A DNA stretch of 64,000 nt from Pseudoduganella namucuonensis (GCF_900116645.1 NZ_FPBO01000007.1:1-64000), one strand, 5' to 3'. Numbered from the stretch's first letter, positions 16,782-26,851 are shown. Numbers and translations: made by a program. The notes: generated by a model from the sequence alone, not told the origin.

Positions 16782-17690
16782 TCACTTCAACCCCGCCACG
16801 CCGCGCGCGTTGGCGTCGGCCGAGGCCACGGCGTCGGTCTTGTTGAAGTATTCGATCTTGGCGGCGGTGCGCAGGCGTTTCAGCTCGGCCTCGGCCGCCT
16901 CCTTGTTTTTCTGGTTCAGCAGGAACTGCTCGATCTGCGGCGCGGACGCGGCCAGCGTGGCCGGGCTGTCCTTGATGTCGGACAGCTGGATCAGCAGGCT
17001 GCGTTCGCCCTCGCGGATCACGAACAGCTGTCCCTTGGACATGGTGGCCAGCTTGGCGCCCAGTTCCGGCGGCAGGTCGGCGCTGGTGCGGGTGAGCTGG
17101 GTGGGCGCGTACTTGACCTTGTTGGCGTCCAGCCAGGCGGCCACCTCGTCGAGCGACTTGGCGCCGTCCATCTGGGCCTTGAGCGGGTCGCTCAGGTCCT
17201 TGGTGGCGATGACCAGCTCGCGCATGTCGAACTGCTTGCGGTTGCCGAAGAACTGCGGGTTCTGCTGGAAATAGGCCTCGACCTCGGCCCGGGTGGGCTT
17301 GGCTTGGCCGCCGATGCGCTTCTGGATGTAGGCCTGGGCGATGATCAGCGCCTTGGCGCGTTCGATGGCCTGCATCACCTTGGGATCGCGGTCCAGCTTT
17401 TCCTTGGCCGCCTCGTTGGTCAGCAACTGGCGGTCGATCAGCGATTCCAGCAGCTGCTTGCGGGCCGCCTCCTGCTGGCCGGCGGCGCCGGCGCGCTGCA
17501 GTTCCTCGTTCAGTTGCAGCACGGTGATTTCCGAGCCGTTCACGCTGGCCAGCGCCTGGCCGGGCTTGGCTTGTTCCTTGCTGCCGCAGGCCGACAGGCC
17601 CAGCGCCGCCAGCAGGATCAGCAACATCGGGCCGGCGCCGAGACCCGGGCGGGGGGCGGGATGGCGGTGGGTGGGGGTAAAGGTGTCCAA
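16782..17690 (-). CDS. epsD: EpsD, peptidyl-prolyl isomerase-like lipoprotein
   Basis: A 302-residue predicted lipoprotein: a basic leader, hydrophobic core and lipobox LSAC with Cys35. After a SurA/PpiC-like N-terminal domain (about 45-150, with SLIDRQLLTNEAAKEKLDRDP) comes a parvulin-type PPIase region (about 165-265, FDMRELVIATKDL... GQLFVIREGERSLLIQLSDIK). EpsD family members sit beside XrtB EPS export genes and are thought to help fold the export machinery in the periplasm. The gene starts a sub-run with epsE-F-G; an AT-rich 137-nt gap with a hairpin separates it from epsB. Confidence 0.9.
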   Translation of the reverse strand: MDTFTPTHRHPAPRPGLGAGPMLLILLAALGLSACGSKEQAKPGQALASVNGSEITVLQLNEELQRAGAAGQQEAARKQLLESLIDRQLLTNEAAKEKLDRDPKVMQAIERAKALIIAQAYIQKRIGGQAKPTRAEVEAYFQQNPQFFGNRKQFDMRELVIATKDLSDPLKAQMDGAKSLDEVAAWLDANKVKYAPTQLTRTSADLPPELGAKLATMSKGQLFVIREGERSLLIQLSDIKDSPATLAASAPQIEQFLLNQKNKEAAEAELKRLRTAAKIEYFNKTDAVASADANARGVAGLK

Positions 17691-17827
17691 GGTGTTTCCT
17701 TTGAGTAAATATTTATTATCAACATTGTAAATGTGAAAAGATTTTAGCCCAGCGGCGATTTTCGCCGCGCACGAATGGTTTCGACGGGGGAGTCCGGAGG
17801 GCGGTCAGGCGCGCGCCCGGCGCGCGC

Positions 17828-19210
17828 TCAGTGCGCGTTCTCGCGCGCCGCCACCACCTTCAGCGTGCGCACGATGATCCACAGGTCCAGCCACAGCGAC
17901 CAGTTGCGCAGGTAGTCGAGGTCGTAGCGGATCCGGGCCTCCATCTTGTCCAGGGTCTCGGTCTCGCCGCGCAGGCCGTTCACCTGCGCCCAGCCGGTGA
18001 TGCCGGGCTTGACCTTGTGCCGCAGCATGTAGCCCTTGATCAGCTTGCGGTATTGCTCGTTGTGCGCGACCGCGTGCGGCCGCGGCCCGACGATGCTCAT
18101 GCGCCCCTGCAGCACGTTGATGAACTGGGGCAGCTCGTCGAGCGAGGTCTTGCGCAGGAAGGCGCCGATCTTGGTCACGCGCTGGTCGTTCTTGCGCGCC
18201 TGCACCACCTTGGCGCCGTCCTCGGCCACCGTCATCGAGCGGAACTTGTAGACGATGATCTCCTCGCCGTACAGGCCGTAGCGGCGCTGGCGGAAGATGG
18301 CCGGGCCGGGCGAGTCCAGCTTCACGGCCGCCGCGATCACCGCCATCACGGGCAGCAGCAGCAGCGAGATCAGGCCGGCCAGCACGATGTCGCTGCTGCG
18401 CTTGACCAGGCTGTTGAAGCCGGTGAACGGGCTTTCGCAGATGGCGATCACGGGCATGCCGCCCACGTTGTCGAAGCGCGCCTGCATCAGGTCGAACACG
18501 TAGATGTCGGGCAGAAAATAGACCGAGGCGGTGGTGTCCTGCAGCTCGTCGAGCAGGCGGCGGATGCGCGGCTGCGCCGAGATCGGCTGGCTGATGAAGA
18601 TCATCTTGATGTGGTGCTCGCGCACGAAGCCGGCGATGTCGTCCATCGCGCCCAGCACCGGGTGGCGGATGCCGCGCGGCATGCGGCCGTCGGTGCGGTC
18701 GTCGAAGAAGCCGCGCACCGTCATGAACAGGTTGGGCAGGCGGTCGATGGTGTTGGCGAAGCGCACGCCGACGTCGTTGGCGCCGATGATCAGCGCCGAG
18801 CGCACCTCGGTGTCCTTGGCCGGGTCCGAGCCCAGCTTGCGCGCCGCCAGGTGGCTCAGCAGCAGCGCGAACGGGGTGGCGGCGAACCACACCAGCACCA
18901 CGTGCTCGTCGTAGTGGTAGGACAGGCCGCTGACGGAGCCGAGGAACACCAGGATCATGGCGGTGACGATCCAGCCGATGAAGATGTCGCGCGCGTAGGC
19001 CAGCATGCGGCCGCTGCGCCAGGTCTGGTAGGGGTCGACATACTGGTAGACCGAGGACGAGATGAAGAACGCCAGTATCATCAGCACCAGCGAGTAGCCG
19101 GTGAACGGTTCGGCGAACATCATCGAGAACAGGTACAGCGTACCCATGATGATGAGCGGGTCCAGCACGCGCTGGAAGAAGGAGATGAGTGGTATGTCGT
19201 TGACCGTCAT
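17828..19210 (-). CDS. epsB: EpsB, undecaprenyl-phosphate glucose phosphotransferase
   Basis: This 460-residue priming enzyme moves a sugar 1-phosphate, usually glucose, from UDP-sugar onto undecaprenyl phosphate and starts each EPS repeat. Four to five N-terminal helices are followed by a CoA-binding-like domain (about 130-245). The catalytic polyprenyl glycosylphosphotransferase domain follows, with KRSSDIVLAGLISLLLLPVM, the FRQRRYGLYGEEIIVYKFRSM motif, KIGAFLRKTSLDELPQFINVL and GPRPHA, and a C-terminal KPGITGWAQVNGLRGE. ATG 19210 is preferred over a longer frame that enters epsL. It is 8 nt after epsL. Confidence 0.93.
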   Translation of the reverse strand: MTVNDIPLISFFQRVLDPLIIMGTLYLFSMMFAEPFTGYSLVLMILAFFISSSVYQYVDPYQTWRSGRMLAYARDIFIGWIVTAMILVFLGSVSGLSYHYDEHVVLVWFAATPFALLLSHLAARKLGSDPAKDTEVRSALIIGANDVGVRFANTIDRLPNLFMTVRGFFDDRTDGRMPRGIRHPVLGAMDDIAGFVREHHIKMIFISQPISAQPRIRRLLDELQDTTASVYFLPDIYVFDLMQARFDNVGGMPVIAICESPFTGFNSLVKRSSDIVLAGLISLLLLPVMAVIAAAVKLDSPGPAIFRQRRYGLYGEEIIVYKFRSMTVAEDGAKVVQARKNDQRVTKIGAFLRKTSLDELPQFINVLQGRMSIVGPRPHAVAHNEQYRKLIKGYMLRHKVKPGITGWAQVNGLRGETETLDKMEARIRYDLDYLRNWSLWLDLWIIVRTLKVVAARENAH

Positions 19211-19218
19211 GGTATTTC

Positions 19219-20403
19219 TCAGAACTGGATGCTGGCGCTGAGTGCGGCGCCATTGGTACGGTAATTGGTCGAGGCGTTGCCGCCCCGGACTTCGCGAAAC
19301 ACGTTGGCCGACACTTGCGAGGACAGCGTCGGCGCCCAAGTCAGTCCCAGCGACAGGTTGCGTGTCTTGTCGTGCAGGTTGGGCGCCGCGATCCGGCCCT
19401 CAAGAGTACTAAAGTCCCGCTTTTCGCGCCGCACGGCTGCGGTGGCCACCGTCTTGGCGCTGATTTCCCAGGTGGTGTTGAAGCTGGCGCCCTTGTTCAC
19501 GCTGTTGTTGATGAAGTTGCTTTCAACGGCGGCGAACTCGCGCCACGCGCTGGCCTGCATCTTCAGCTTGCGCAACATGGACCAGCTCATCACGGCCCGT
19601 CCGTTCAGGCCGCTGGTATCGCGTTCCGTGTAGAAATTGTGCTTGCGCTCGGCCCAGCCGGCCAGCATCTGGAATTGCGTGGTGGCGCTGAACAGCCAGT
19701 AGACGTTGGCCTTCAGCTCGTCCTGCGTGTAGCTGTCGTCGATGGCCTCGCCGCCGAGGAAGCGGCGGTTCGGGTACTTGCCCTTGATGCGGCTGGCCTG
19801 CAGGCCGAAGCGGCTGCCGCTGGGCGGCAGGTAGTCGAAGCCGACGTCGACCTGGTCCTCGGTGCGGTTGTTGTACTGCATCAGCGGCAAGTCGTAGGTG
19901 GACTTCTGGCTGCTCGCCGCCGCGCGCACGCGGTAGCTGGGGTGGAAGCGCCAGGCGCCGTCGACATACTCGCGGCGCTGCTTGCGCAGGTTGCGCTCGG
20001 CGGTGTGGAAATCGTTGAACGAGGTCAGCGTCTGCGCGTAGCTGCCGCCCAAGTGCCCTTCCAGGTGGTTGCCGATGTGCCATTCGAGGTCGGCCAGGTA
20101 GTCCTTGCCGTCGTAGTCGAGCTGGCTGAAATGGTCGAACTTGACGCGCGATTCCTTGAACTGCCCGGTCAGCCGCTGGCGGCCGATGGGGCGGTCGAAC
20201 AGCAGGCCGATCTGGGTGCGCGTGAAACTGTCCGAGCGCTTGCCGCCCAGGCCGCTGCCGCGGTCGTCCAGCCGGAACAGGTTGTCGTCGTAGGCGCGCG
20301 TCACCCCCAGGAAGGGGTGGATGGTGTCGCTGATGGCCGCCTCCGCCGGGATCACGGCGAGCGCGCCCAGCATCAGCAACAGATGCTTGCGTGGAGAAGT
20401 CAT
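19219..20403 (-). CDS. epsL: EpsL, XrtB-associated outer-membrane EPS transporter
   Basis: A 394-residue protein with a signal peptide (MTSPRKHLLLMLGALAVIPAEA) and then many alternating short strands ending in aromatic residues, with a terminal Phe (ALSASIQF), as expected for an outer-membrane beta-barrel. The start HPFLGVTRAYDDNLFRLDD and the phrase TRTQIGLLFDRPIGRQRLTGQF are typical of EpsL proteins of XrtB loci. It is thought to form the outer-membrane exit pore for the polymer, taking the role of the Wza helix barrel. It lies between the CAAX protease and epsB in one run. Confidence 0.9.
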   Translation of the reverse strand: MTSPRKHLLLMLGALAVIPAEAAISDTIHPFLGVTRAYDDNLFRLDDRGSGLGGKRSDSFTRTQIGLLFDRPIGRQRLTGQFKESRVKFDHFSQLDYDGKDYLADLEWHIGNHLEGHLGGSYAQTLTSFNDFHTAERNLRKQRREYVDGAWRFHPSYRVRAAASSQKSTYDLPLMQYNNRTEDQVDVGFDYLPPSGSRFGLQASRIKGKYPNRRFLGGEAIDDSYTQDELKANVYWLFSATTQFQMLAGWAERKHNFYTERDTSGLNGRAVMSWSMLRKLKMQASAWREFAAVESNFINNSVNKGASFNTTWEISAKTVATAAVRREKRDFSTLEGRIAAPNLHDKTRNLSLGLTWAPTLSSQVSANVFREVRGGNASTNYRTNGAALSASIQF

Positions 20404-20413
20404 GTGTCTCCCC

Positions 20414-21130
20414 TTACCAGTATTGCCAGTTGCCGGACGCGACGATCCAGACCCCCAGCACGCCGTTGGTGACGGCGTGCGCCAGGATGGCGGTCCAGAG
20501 ATTGCCGCTACGCATGTACAGCAAGCCGTAGGCCAGGCCGGCGACGATGCCGGCCAGCCACAGGTCGTGCTCGAAACCGAAAGCCACGGACGTGATCAAC
20601 AGCGCGCGCGCGCCCGCCGCGGCGGGCCGCACGGCCAGGAAGCCGGCGCCGGACTGCCCGGACGGCGCCAGCCAGCGCTGCAGGAAGGAGCGCCAGAACA
20701 GCTCCTCCATGACGGGCACCACCAGCGCGGCGCCGGCGATGCGCGCCGCGGCCAGGCCCCAGTCGATGGCGCCGGCCTGGTCGCGCGGATCGAAGCCGGG
20801 CGAGGCGCCGATGCGCATCCAGTCCGCGCCCAGGGTGATCCACAACGCGAACACCACCAGGCCGGTGGCGATGGAAAGCGACGCCCAGCGGGCGCCCAGG
20901 CCGGTCCAGGCCAGTTCGGTGTAGGCGTGGCGGAAGGCCAGCAGCAGCGCCAGCACGGCGCCCACCTTGACGGCGTACAGCCAGCGCAGCTCGGCCGCGC
21001 CATAACCCAGGCGGCCCAGCACGTCGGCGATCAGGATGAACAGCAGATAGGTGGCGAACGGCAGGATGCGCGCCAGCGAGGGGGACGGAACGGCGGGGCC
21101 GGCCGTGGGGAGATAGGGTTTCACAGTCAT
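20414..21130 (-). CDS. CAAX/CPBP-family intramembrane protease, EPS locus type
   Basis: A 238-residue protein with about seven transmembrane helices and the CPBP glutamic-protease motifs: Glu142-Glu143 in VPVMEELFWRSFLQRW, FGFEHDLW (His) and AILAHAVTNGV (His/Asn). This small CAAX-related family occurs beside exosortases and EPS genes. Its substrate is unknown. It is the first gene of the EPS run, 10 nt before epsL. ATG 21130 gives a normal N-terminus; a start 39 nt upstream is less likely. A short inverted repeat (21173-21180 / 21191-21198) lies about 45 nt ahead of it. Confidence 0.87.
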   Translation of the reverse strand: MTVKPYLPTAGPAVPSPSLARILPFATYLLFILIADVLGRLGYGAAELRWLYAVKVGAVLALLLAFRHAYTELAWTGLGARWASLSIATGLVVFALWITLGADWMRIGASPGFDPRDQAGAIDWGLAAARIAGAALVVPVMEELFWRSFLQRWLAPSGQSGAGFLAVRPAAAGARALLITSVAFGFEHDLWLAGIVAGLAYGLLYMRSGNLWTAILAHAVTNGVLGVWIVASGNWQYW

Positions 21131-21172
21131 GTGCTCTCTGCTGTTTTTAGCCGCAGTAATATGTCGCAAAGA

Positions 21173-21198
21173 CCAGGGAAACGGGACGGCTTCCCTGG
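21173..21198. promoter_or_regulatory. Inverted repeat ahead of the EPS locus
   Basis: CCAGGGAA and TTCCCTGG, 8-bp arms with a 10-nt spacer, lie in the leader of the first EPS gene and could be an operator or an RNA hairpin. No clear sigma-70 or sigma-54 promoter was found beside it. Confidence 0.35.
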
Positions 21199-21272
21199 CA
21201 AGTTTGCAGATATTACAAGTTTTGGCTCAGCTGTAGCGCACGACTGCCCGCCGGCAATCTTTTAGCGGGGGC

Positions 21273-23189
<1,917 letters not shown>

Positions 23190-23240
23190 AGTGGTGAGCA
23201 AGCCCGCGGGCTTCGATATTTTGGGGGGATTTGGAGGGAA

Positions 23241-23315
23241 TGGTATCGCCAACAGGAATCGAACCTGTATCTAAGTCTTAGGAGGACCTTGTACTATCCA
23301 TTGTACTATGGCGAC
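23241..23315 (-). tRNA. tRNA-Arg (anticodon CCU), CCA encoded
   Basis: A 75-nt cloverleaf on the minus strand: acceptor GTCGCCA/TGGCGAT (one G-U pair), D arm GTAC/GTAC, anticodon stem AGGTC/GACTT with loop CTCCTAA giving anticodon CCT, T arm ACAGG-TTCGATT-CCTGT and an encoded CCA (23241-23243). It reads AGG codons, rare in this genome type. tRNA-Arg(CCU) is a common integration site, but no integrase or flanking direct repeat is visible. Confidence 0.95.
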
Positions 23316-23484
23316 ACACGGGGCCAGATTATACCCATTTGGCGCGCTTATGAGTAGTTCGCCGTTTCCGGGGCCTTTTCCGCGCCTTTTCCGGCCCCGT
23401 GCGCGGTTTAGAGGAATCCTGTCAAACAAATGCGAACGACCGTGCTAGGCTGGCCGCTTCGACCATTTTTTGAGCGGCGCCACC

Positions 23485-24942
23485 ATGAACGATCCCCGCC
23501 AGGCCTTCCGTCCCGAAGCCGATCCGCAGCGCATCCGCGCCGCCTTCGACGCCCAGCTGCCCACCGCGCTGCGCTGGCGCGTGTCGACCGCCGCCGAGCG
23601 CATCGCCCGCGTCAAACGCCTGCGCGACGCCATGCTGGCGCAGCGCGAAGCCTTCTACGCCGCCTTCGCCCAGGACTACCGCAAGCCGCCGGCCGAGGTG
23701 GAGGCGTCCGAATTCCTGCCCGTGATGGACGAGATCCGCCACGTGCTGGGCAACCTGAAACGCTGGATGCGCCCGCGCGGGGTCTGGCCCACGGCCGCCA
23801 TGCTGGGCACCCGCGGCGCCGTGCAATGCCAGCCGCGCGGCCGCGTGCTGATCATCGCGCCGTGGAACTATCCGCTGGGCCTGTGCTTCGGGCCGCTGGT
23901 GTCGGCGCTGGCGGCCGGCAACACCGCCATCGTCAAGCCGTCCGAAATGACGCCGGCCGTGTCGGCGCTGATGGCGCGCATCGTCGCCGAGGTGTTTCCG
24001 GAGAACGAGGTGGCGCTGTTCGAGGGCGGCCAGCCGACCTCGCAGGCGCTGCTGGACCTGCCCTTCGACCACATCTTCTTCACCGGCTCGCCGGCCGTCG
24101 GCAAGATCGTCATGGCCGCCGCCGCCAGGCATTTGACCAGCGTGACCTTGGAGCTGGGCGGCAAGTCGCCCACCATCGTCGACGCCAGCGCCAACCTGCA
24201 ACAGGCGGCCGAGACGCTGATGTGGGGCAAGTTCATCAACAACGGCCAGACCTGCGTGGCGCCGGACCACGTGTACGTGCACGCCTCCGTGAAGGCCGCC
24301 TTCGTCGACGCCTGCCGCTCGGTGCTGCAGGCGCGCTACGGCGCCGGCGCGGCCGCGCAAAAGGCCAGCCCGGACCTGGCGCGCGTGGTCAACCACCGCC
24401 ACGCCGAGCGCGTGGCGGGCCTGCTGTCGGACGCGCTGGCGCGCGGCGCCAACGTGCTGGCCGGCGGCGAGGTCGACCGGAACCAGTGCTACGTCGCGCC
24501 CACGCTGCTGGACCGCATCCCCGCCGGGGCCGCCATCCTGTCCGAGGAGATCTTCGGCCCGCTGCTGCCGGTGATCGAATACGGCGAGCTGGACGACGTG
24601 ATCGCGGAAATCAACACGCAACCCAAGCCGCTCGCGCTGTACGTGTTCAGCACGAACCGGCGCGCCGTGGCCAAGGTGCTGGCGCGCACCAGTTCCGGCG
24701 GCGCCTGCGTCAACCACTGCGTCGCCCAGTTCGCGCACGGCAACCTGCCCTTTGGCGGCGTCAACAACTCGGGCATCGGCAGCGCGCACGGCGAGCACGG
24801 CTTCAAGGCCTTCTCGCACGAGCGCGCCGTGCTGCGCGCGACCATGCTGATGACCATCAAGCTGTTCTTCCCGCCCTACACCAAGTCGCGCACCCGGCTG
24901 ATCCGCGCCGTGGTCGACATGCTGCGCCTGCCCACGCTGTGA
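23485..24942 (+). CDS. Aldehyde dehydrogenase, coniferyl-aldehyde/class 3 type
   Basis: The 485-residue NAD(P)-dependent enzyme oxidises aldehydes to acids. The motifs are complete: APWNYPLGLCFGPLV (residues about 117-131), FFTGSPAVGK (cofactor loop), Glu223 in LELGGKSP and nucleophile Cys257 in NNGQTCVAPDH, then EEIFGPLLPV. The short length and a membrane-like tail (MTIKLFFPPYTKS) resemble class 3/coniferyl aldehyde dehydrogenases. It stands alone, on the opposite strand to its neighbours, and its stop ends one base from the stop of the convergent PEP-CTERM gene. ATG 23485 is preferred to a TTG 15 nt upstream. Substrate unknown. Confidence 0.92.
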   Translation: MNDPRQAFRPEADPQRIRAAFDAQLPTALRWRVSTAAERIARVKRLRDAMLAQREAFYAAFAQDYRKPPAEVEASEFLPVMDEIRHVLGNLKRWMRPRGVWPTAAMLGTRGAVQCQPRGRVLIIAPWNYPLGLCFGPLVSALAAGNTAIVKPSEMTPAVSALMARIVAEVFPENEVALFEGGQPTSQALLDLPFDHIFFTGSPAVGKIVMAAAARHLTSVTLELGGKSPTIVDASANLQQAAETLMWGKFINNGQTCVAPDHVYVHASVKAAFVDACRSVLQARYGAGAAAQKASPDLARVVNHRHAERVAGLLSDALARGANVLAGGEVDRNQCYVAPTLLDRIPAGAAILSEEIFGPLLPVIEYGELDDVIAEINTQPKPLALYVFSTNRRAVAKVLARTSSGGACVNHCVAQFAHGNLPFGGVNNSGIGSAHGEHGFKAFSHERAVLRATMLMTIKLFFPPYTKSRTRLIRAVVDMLRLPTL

Positions 24943-24943
24943 G

Positions 24944-25681
24944 CTAAGCGGCCGGCCCCGCGCGCCGGCGGCGCCGGTGCGCCAGCGCCAGCGCGCCCGC
25001 CCCGGCCGCCAGCAGCAGCGCGCTGGACGGCTCCGGTATCTGAGTGATGGTATAGACCTCCAGCGCGCCGAACGTCACGTTGGGCGTGGACAGGTAGGGG
25101 CTGCCGTCGAGCAGGCTGGTGAACGGGTTCTGGTGGTCCAGCGCGTCGTTGTAGCTGAGGATGGCCGAGGTGCCCGTGGTCAGGTCGAAGGGCATCGACA
25201 GGTCGAAGCCGGCGCCGAAGGTGGGGCCGAAGTTGGCGTCGTTCAGCGTCTGCGAGGCGCCGTAGTCGTCGCCCGCCAGTTGCGGCAGCTGCGAATACTT
25301 GCGCCCGCTGGTCAGGTTGAAAATGAAGCCCGTGCGGTCCGCCTCGTTGGGTGTCACGTTGAAGCCGCCCTTGGACGACCAGCTCTGCGGATTGTAGCCG
25401 CCCACCAGCCAGCTGCGGCCGGCCGCGTCGCGCGCCTCCATGACGGCGAAGGTGCGGCCCTTGCCGTCGGCGGCCGCGTGGAAATCGGCCGCCGTCTTGC
25501 CCGCGCCCTTTTCGAACAGCAGGTCCAGCGCGAGCGGCCCCTCGCCCAGCCAGGTGGACAGCCGCGCCTGTTCGGCCGCGCCGATCAAGGTGGCGTGGGC
25601 GGCCGCGGGCGCGGCGCACAGGACGGCCGCGACGAGCGCGCTCAGGGCCGCTCGGAGATGCGCTCGGGGTTGGATAAGCAT
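24944..25681 (-). CDS. PEP-CTERM protein with a TLDc-like domain
   Basis: A 245-residue exported protein. The signal peptide covers residues 1-31 (LRAALSALVAAVLCAAPAAAHA). Residues about 45-215 resemble a TLDc domain: LDLLFEKGAGKTAADFHAAA, VGGYNPQSWSS, TGFIFNLTS, GPTFGAGFDLSM and the closing LEVYTIT. The C-terminus is a PEP-CTERM sorting tail: PEPSSALLLAAGAGALALA then RRRRRAG. Exosortases are believed to cut at PEP and release the protein to the surface. TLDc domains are known mainly from eukaryotic oxidation-resistance proteins; the role here is unknown. The start overlaps the acetyltransferase gene by 40 bp, and the two are co-oriented. Confidence 0.8.
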   Translation of the reverse strand: MLIQPRAHLRAALSALVAAVLCAAPAAAHATLIGAAEQARLSTWLGEGPLALDLLFEKGAGKTAADFHAAADGKGRTFAVMEARDAAGRSWLVGGYNPQSWSSKGGFNVTPNEADRTGFIFNLTSGRKYSQLPQLAGDDYGASQTLNDANFGPTFGAGFDLSMPFDLTTGTSAILSYNDALDHQNPFTSLLDGSPYLSTPNVTFGALEVYTITQIPEPSSALLLAAGAGALALAHRRRRRAGPAA

Positions 25682-26289
25682 GGTGCTACCTCTTGATTGG
25701 ATGCCAGTGGCTGCGGCGCCGGATTCATCACGTCGGGCACGCAGTTGCTTTTCACGATGGAGGAGGGATTGCCGGCCACCACCGAATACGGCGGCACGTC
25801 GGCGCTCACGAAGGCGCCGCCGCCGATGCGGCTGCCGCGCCCTATGGTCACGCCGCCGACGATCATGGCGTGCGGGCCGACCCACACCTCGTCCTCCAGG
25901 GTCGGGTAGCCGATGTCGCGCTCGCCATTGGCGCCGATGCGGTCGCGCCGGCCCAAGGTGGCGCCGTGGAACAGCGTGACGTTGCGGCCGATGCGCACGC
26001 CGGGGCTGACCACCGTGCCCCAGCCGTGGGTCAGCGCCAGCCCGGGGCCGATCTGCGCGCCCCAGGGCAGGTCCATGGCGGCGCCGTGCGTGGCCATGCG
26101 GTGCAGCAGCTTCAGCGCGGGCAGCAGCAGGCGCCCCGCCCCGCCGCCGTCGCGCGCGGCCTGGCACAGCCGCATGGTGACCACGGGGCGGAAGGTGCGC
26201 CGCGTGAGGAAGCCCTTCAACGCCAATGCCGCGCTGTAGCGGCCAAACTGCCGGTGCGTGTCGGCTTTCAAACCATCCCAAGTACTCAT
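25642..26289 (-). CDS. Serine-acetyltransferase-like hexapeptide protein
   Basis: A 215-residue left-handed beta-helix acetyltransferase of the CysE class. An alpha-helical N-terminal part (about 1-75) is followed by hexapeptide repeats with catalytic-type HGWGTVVSP and FHGATLGRRDRIG, then VGPHAMIVGGVTIGRGSRIGG split over the coil and SVVAGNPSSIV. The C-terminal 35 residues after the coil are Pro/Asn-rich and not conserved in CysE. The sequence suits a colanic-acid or serine acetyltransferase relative acting on a sugar or serine. It directly precedes the PEP-CTERM/TLDc gene. An inverted repeat 30 nt upstream may control the pair. Confidence 0.85.
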   Translation of the reverse strand: MSTWDGLKADTHRQFGRYSAALALKGFLTRRTFRPVVTMRLCQAARDGGGAGRLLLPALKLLHRMATHGAAMDLPWGAQIGPGLALTHGWGTVVSPGVRIGRNVTLFHGATLGRRDRIGANGERDIGYPTLEDEVWVGPHAMIVGGVTIGRGSRIGGGAFVSADVPPYSVVAGNPSSIVKSNCVPDVMNPAPQPLASNQEVAPCLSNPERISERP

Positions 26290-26319
26290 TGTTCTCCTAC
26301 CGTTGAATTGCCGATGTAG

Positions 26320-26349
26320 ACACTGCCTATGTTGACATCGTGGCAGTGT
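26320..26349. promoter_or_regulatory. Inverted repeat upstream of the acetyltransferase/PEP-CTERM pair
   Basis: ACACTGCC and GGCAGTGT form perfect 8-bp arms with a 14-nt AT-richer spacer, 30-60 nt ahead of the start codon. The geometry suits a dimeric regulator, but no family can be named. Confidence 0.4.
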
Positions 26350-26459
26350 TATCGATTCGGCCTGAACGCGGCGCGCAATTGACACGCGCGGCGGGGCGGC
26401 GCGGTTTCGATATCACTTGCCTTACTGCAATTCGACGGCGGCGGGCGCCCGCGACGCGC

Positions 26460-26849
26460 TCACGGCACGATCGCGGTCACCTCGATCTCCACCTTGGCCT
26501 GGTCCTCCAGCAGCGCGGCCACCTGCACCGCCGTCATGGCCGGGTAGTGCTGGCCGATGATCTCGCGGTAGGCCGCGCCGATCCCCTTGTAGGCGCCCAT
26601 GTACTCGCGCTTGTCGGTGACGTACCACGTCATGCGCACGATGTGCTCGGGCCGGGCCTGCGCCTCGGCCAGCACGGCCACGATGTTGAGCAGGCACTGG
26701 CGCGCCTGGCCGGCGAAGTCGCTGGTGTGGAACACGCCCTGGCCGTCCCAGCCTATCATGCCGCTGACGCAGACCGTCCTGCCGCTGGCGGCCACGCCGT
26801 TCGAATAGCCGCGCGGGCGCACCCAGCCCGGTGGTTGCAGGAAATCCAT
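26460..26849 (-). CDS. RidA-family protein of the 2-aminobenzoate operon
   Basis: A 129-residue YjgF/YER057c/UK114 protein. RidA enzymes hydrolyse enamines and imines to ketones plus ammonia. Family blocks are present: YSNGVAASGRTVCVSGMIGWD, ARQCLLNIVAVLAEA, VRMTWYVTD and the end KVEIEVTAIVP. In the block HYPAMTAVQVAAL the residue equivalent to E. coli RidA Arg105, which binds the substrate carboxylate, is Met105. It therefore belongs to a non-archetypal Rid subgroup. It is the last gene of the operon, 2 nt after the acyl-CoA dehydrogenase, so it may deaminate the ring intermediate, whose carboxyl is a CoA thioester. Confidence 0.88.
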   Translation of the reverse strand: MDFLQPPGWVRPRGYSNGVAASGRTVCVSGMIGWDGQGVFHTSDFAGQARQCLLNIVAVLAEAQARPEHIVRMTWYVTDKREYMGAYKGIGAAYREIIGQHYPAMTAVQVAALLEDQAKVEIEVTAIVP

Positions 26850-26851
26850 GG

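Noticed and set aside
17752..17768. GCGGCGA-TTT-TCGCCGC hairpin between epsD and epsB
   Set aside because: Could be a weak attenuator, but the tail is not a T-run; left out of the feature list.
23241..23315. Genomic-island attachment site at tRNA-Arg(CCU)
   Set aside because: No integrase, no direct repeat of the tRNA 3' end and no shift in gene type next to it were seen.
23422..24819. 465-residue minus-strand frame opposite the aldehyde dehydrogenase
   Set aside because: Antisense shadow; the plus-strand frame has all aldehyde dehydrogenase motifs.
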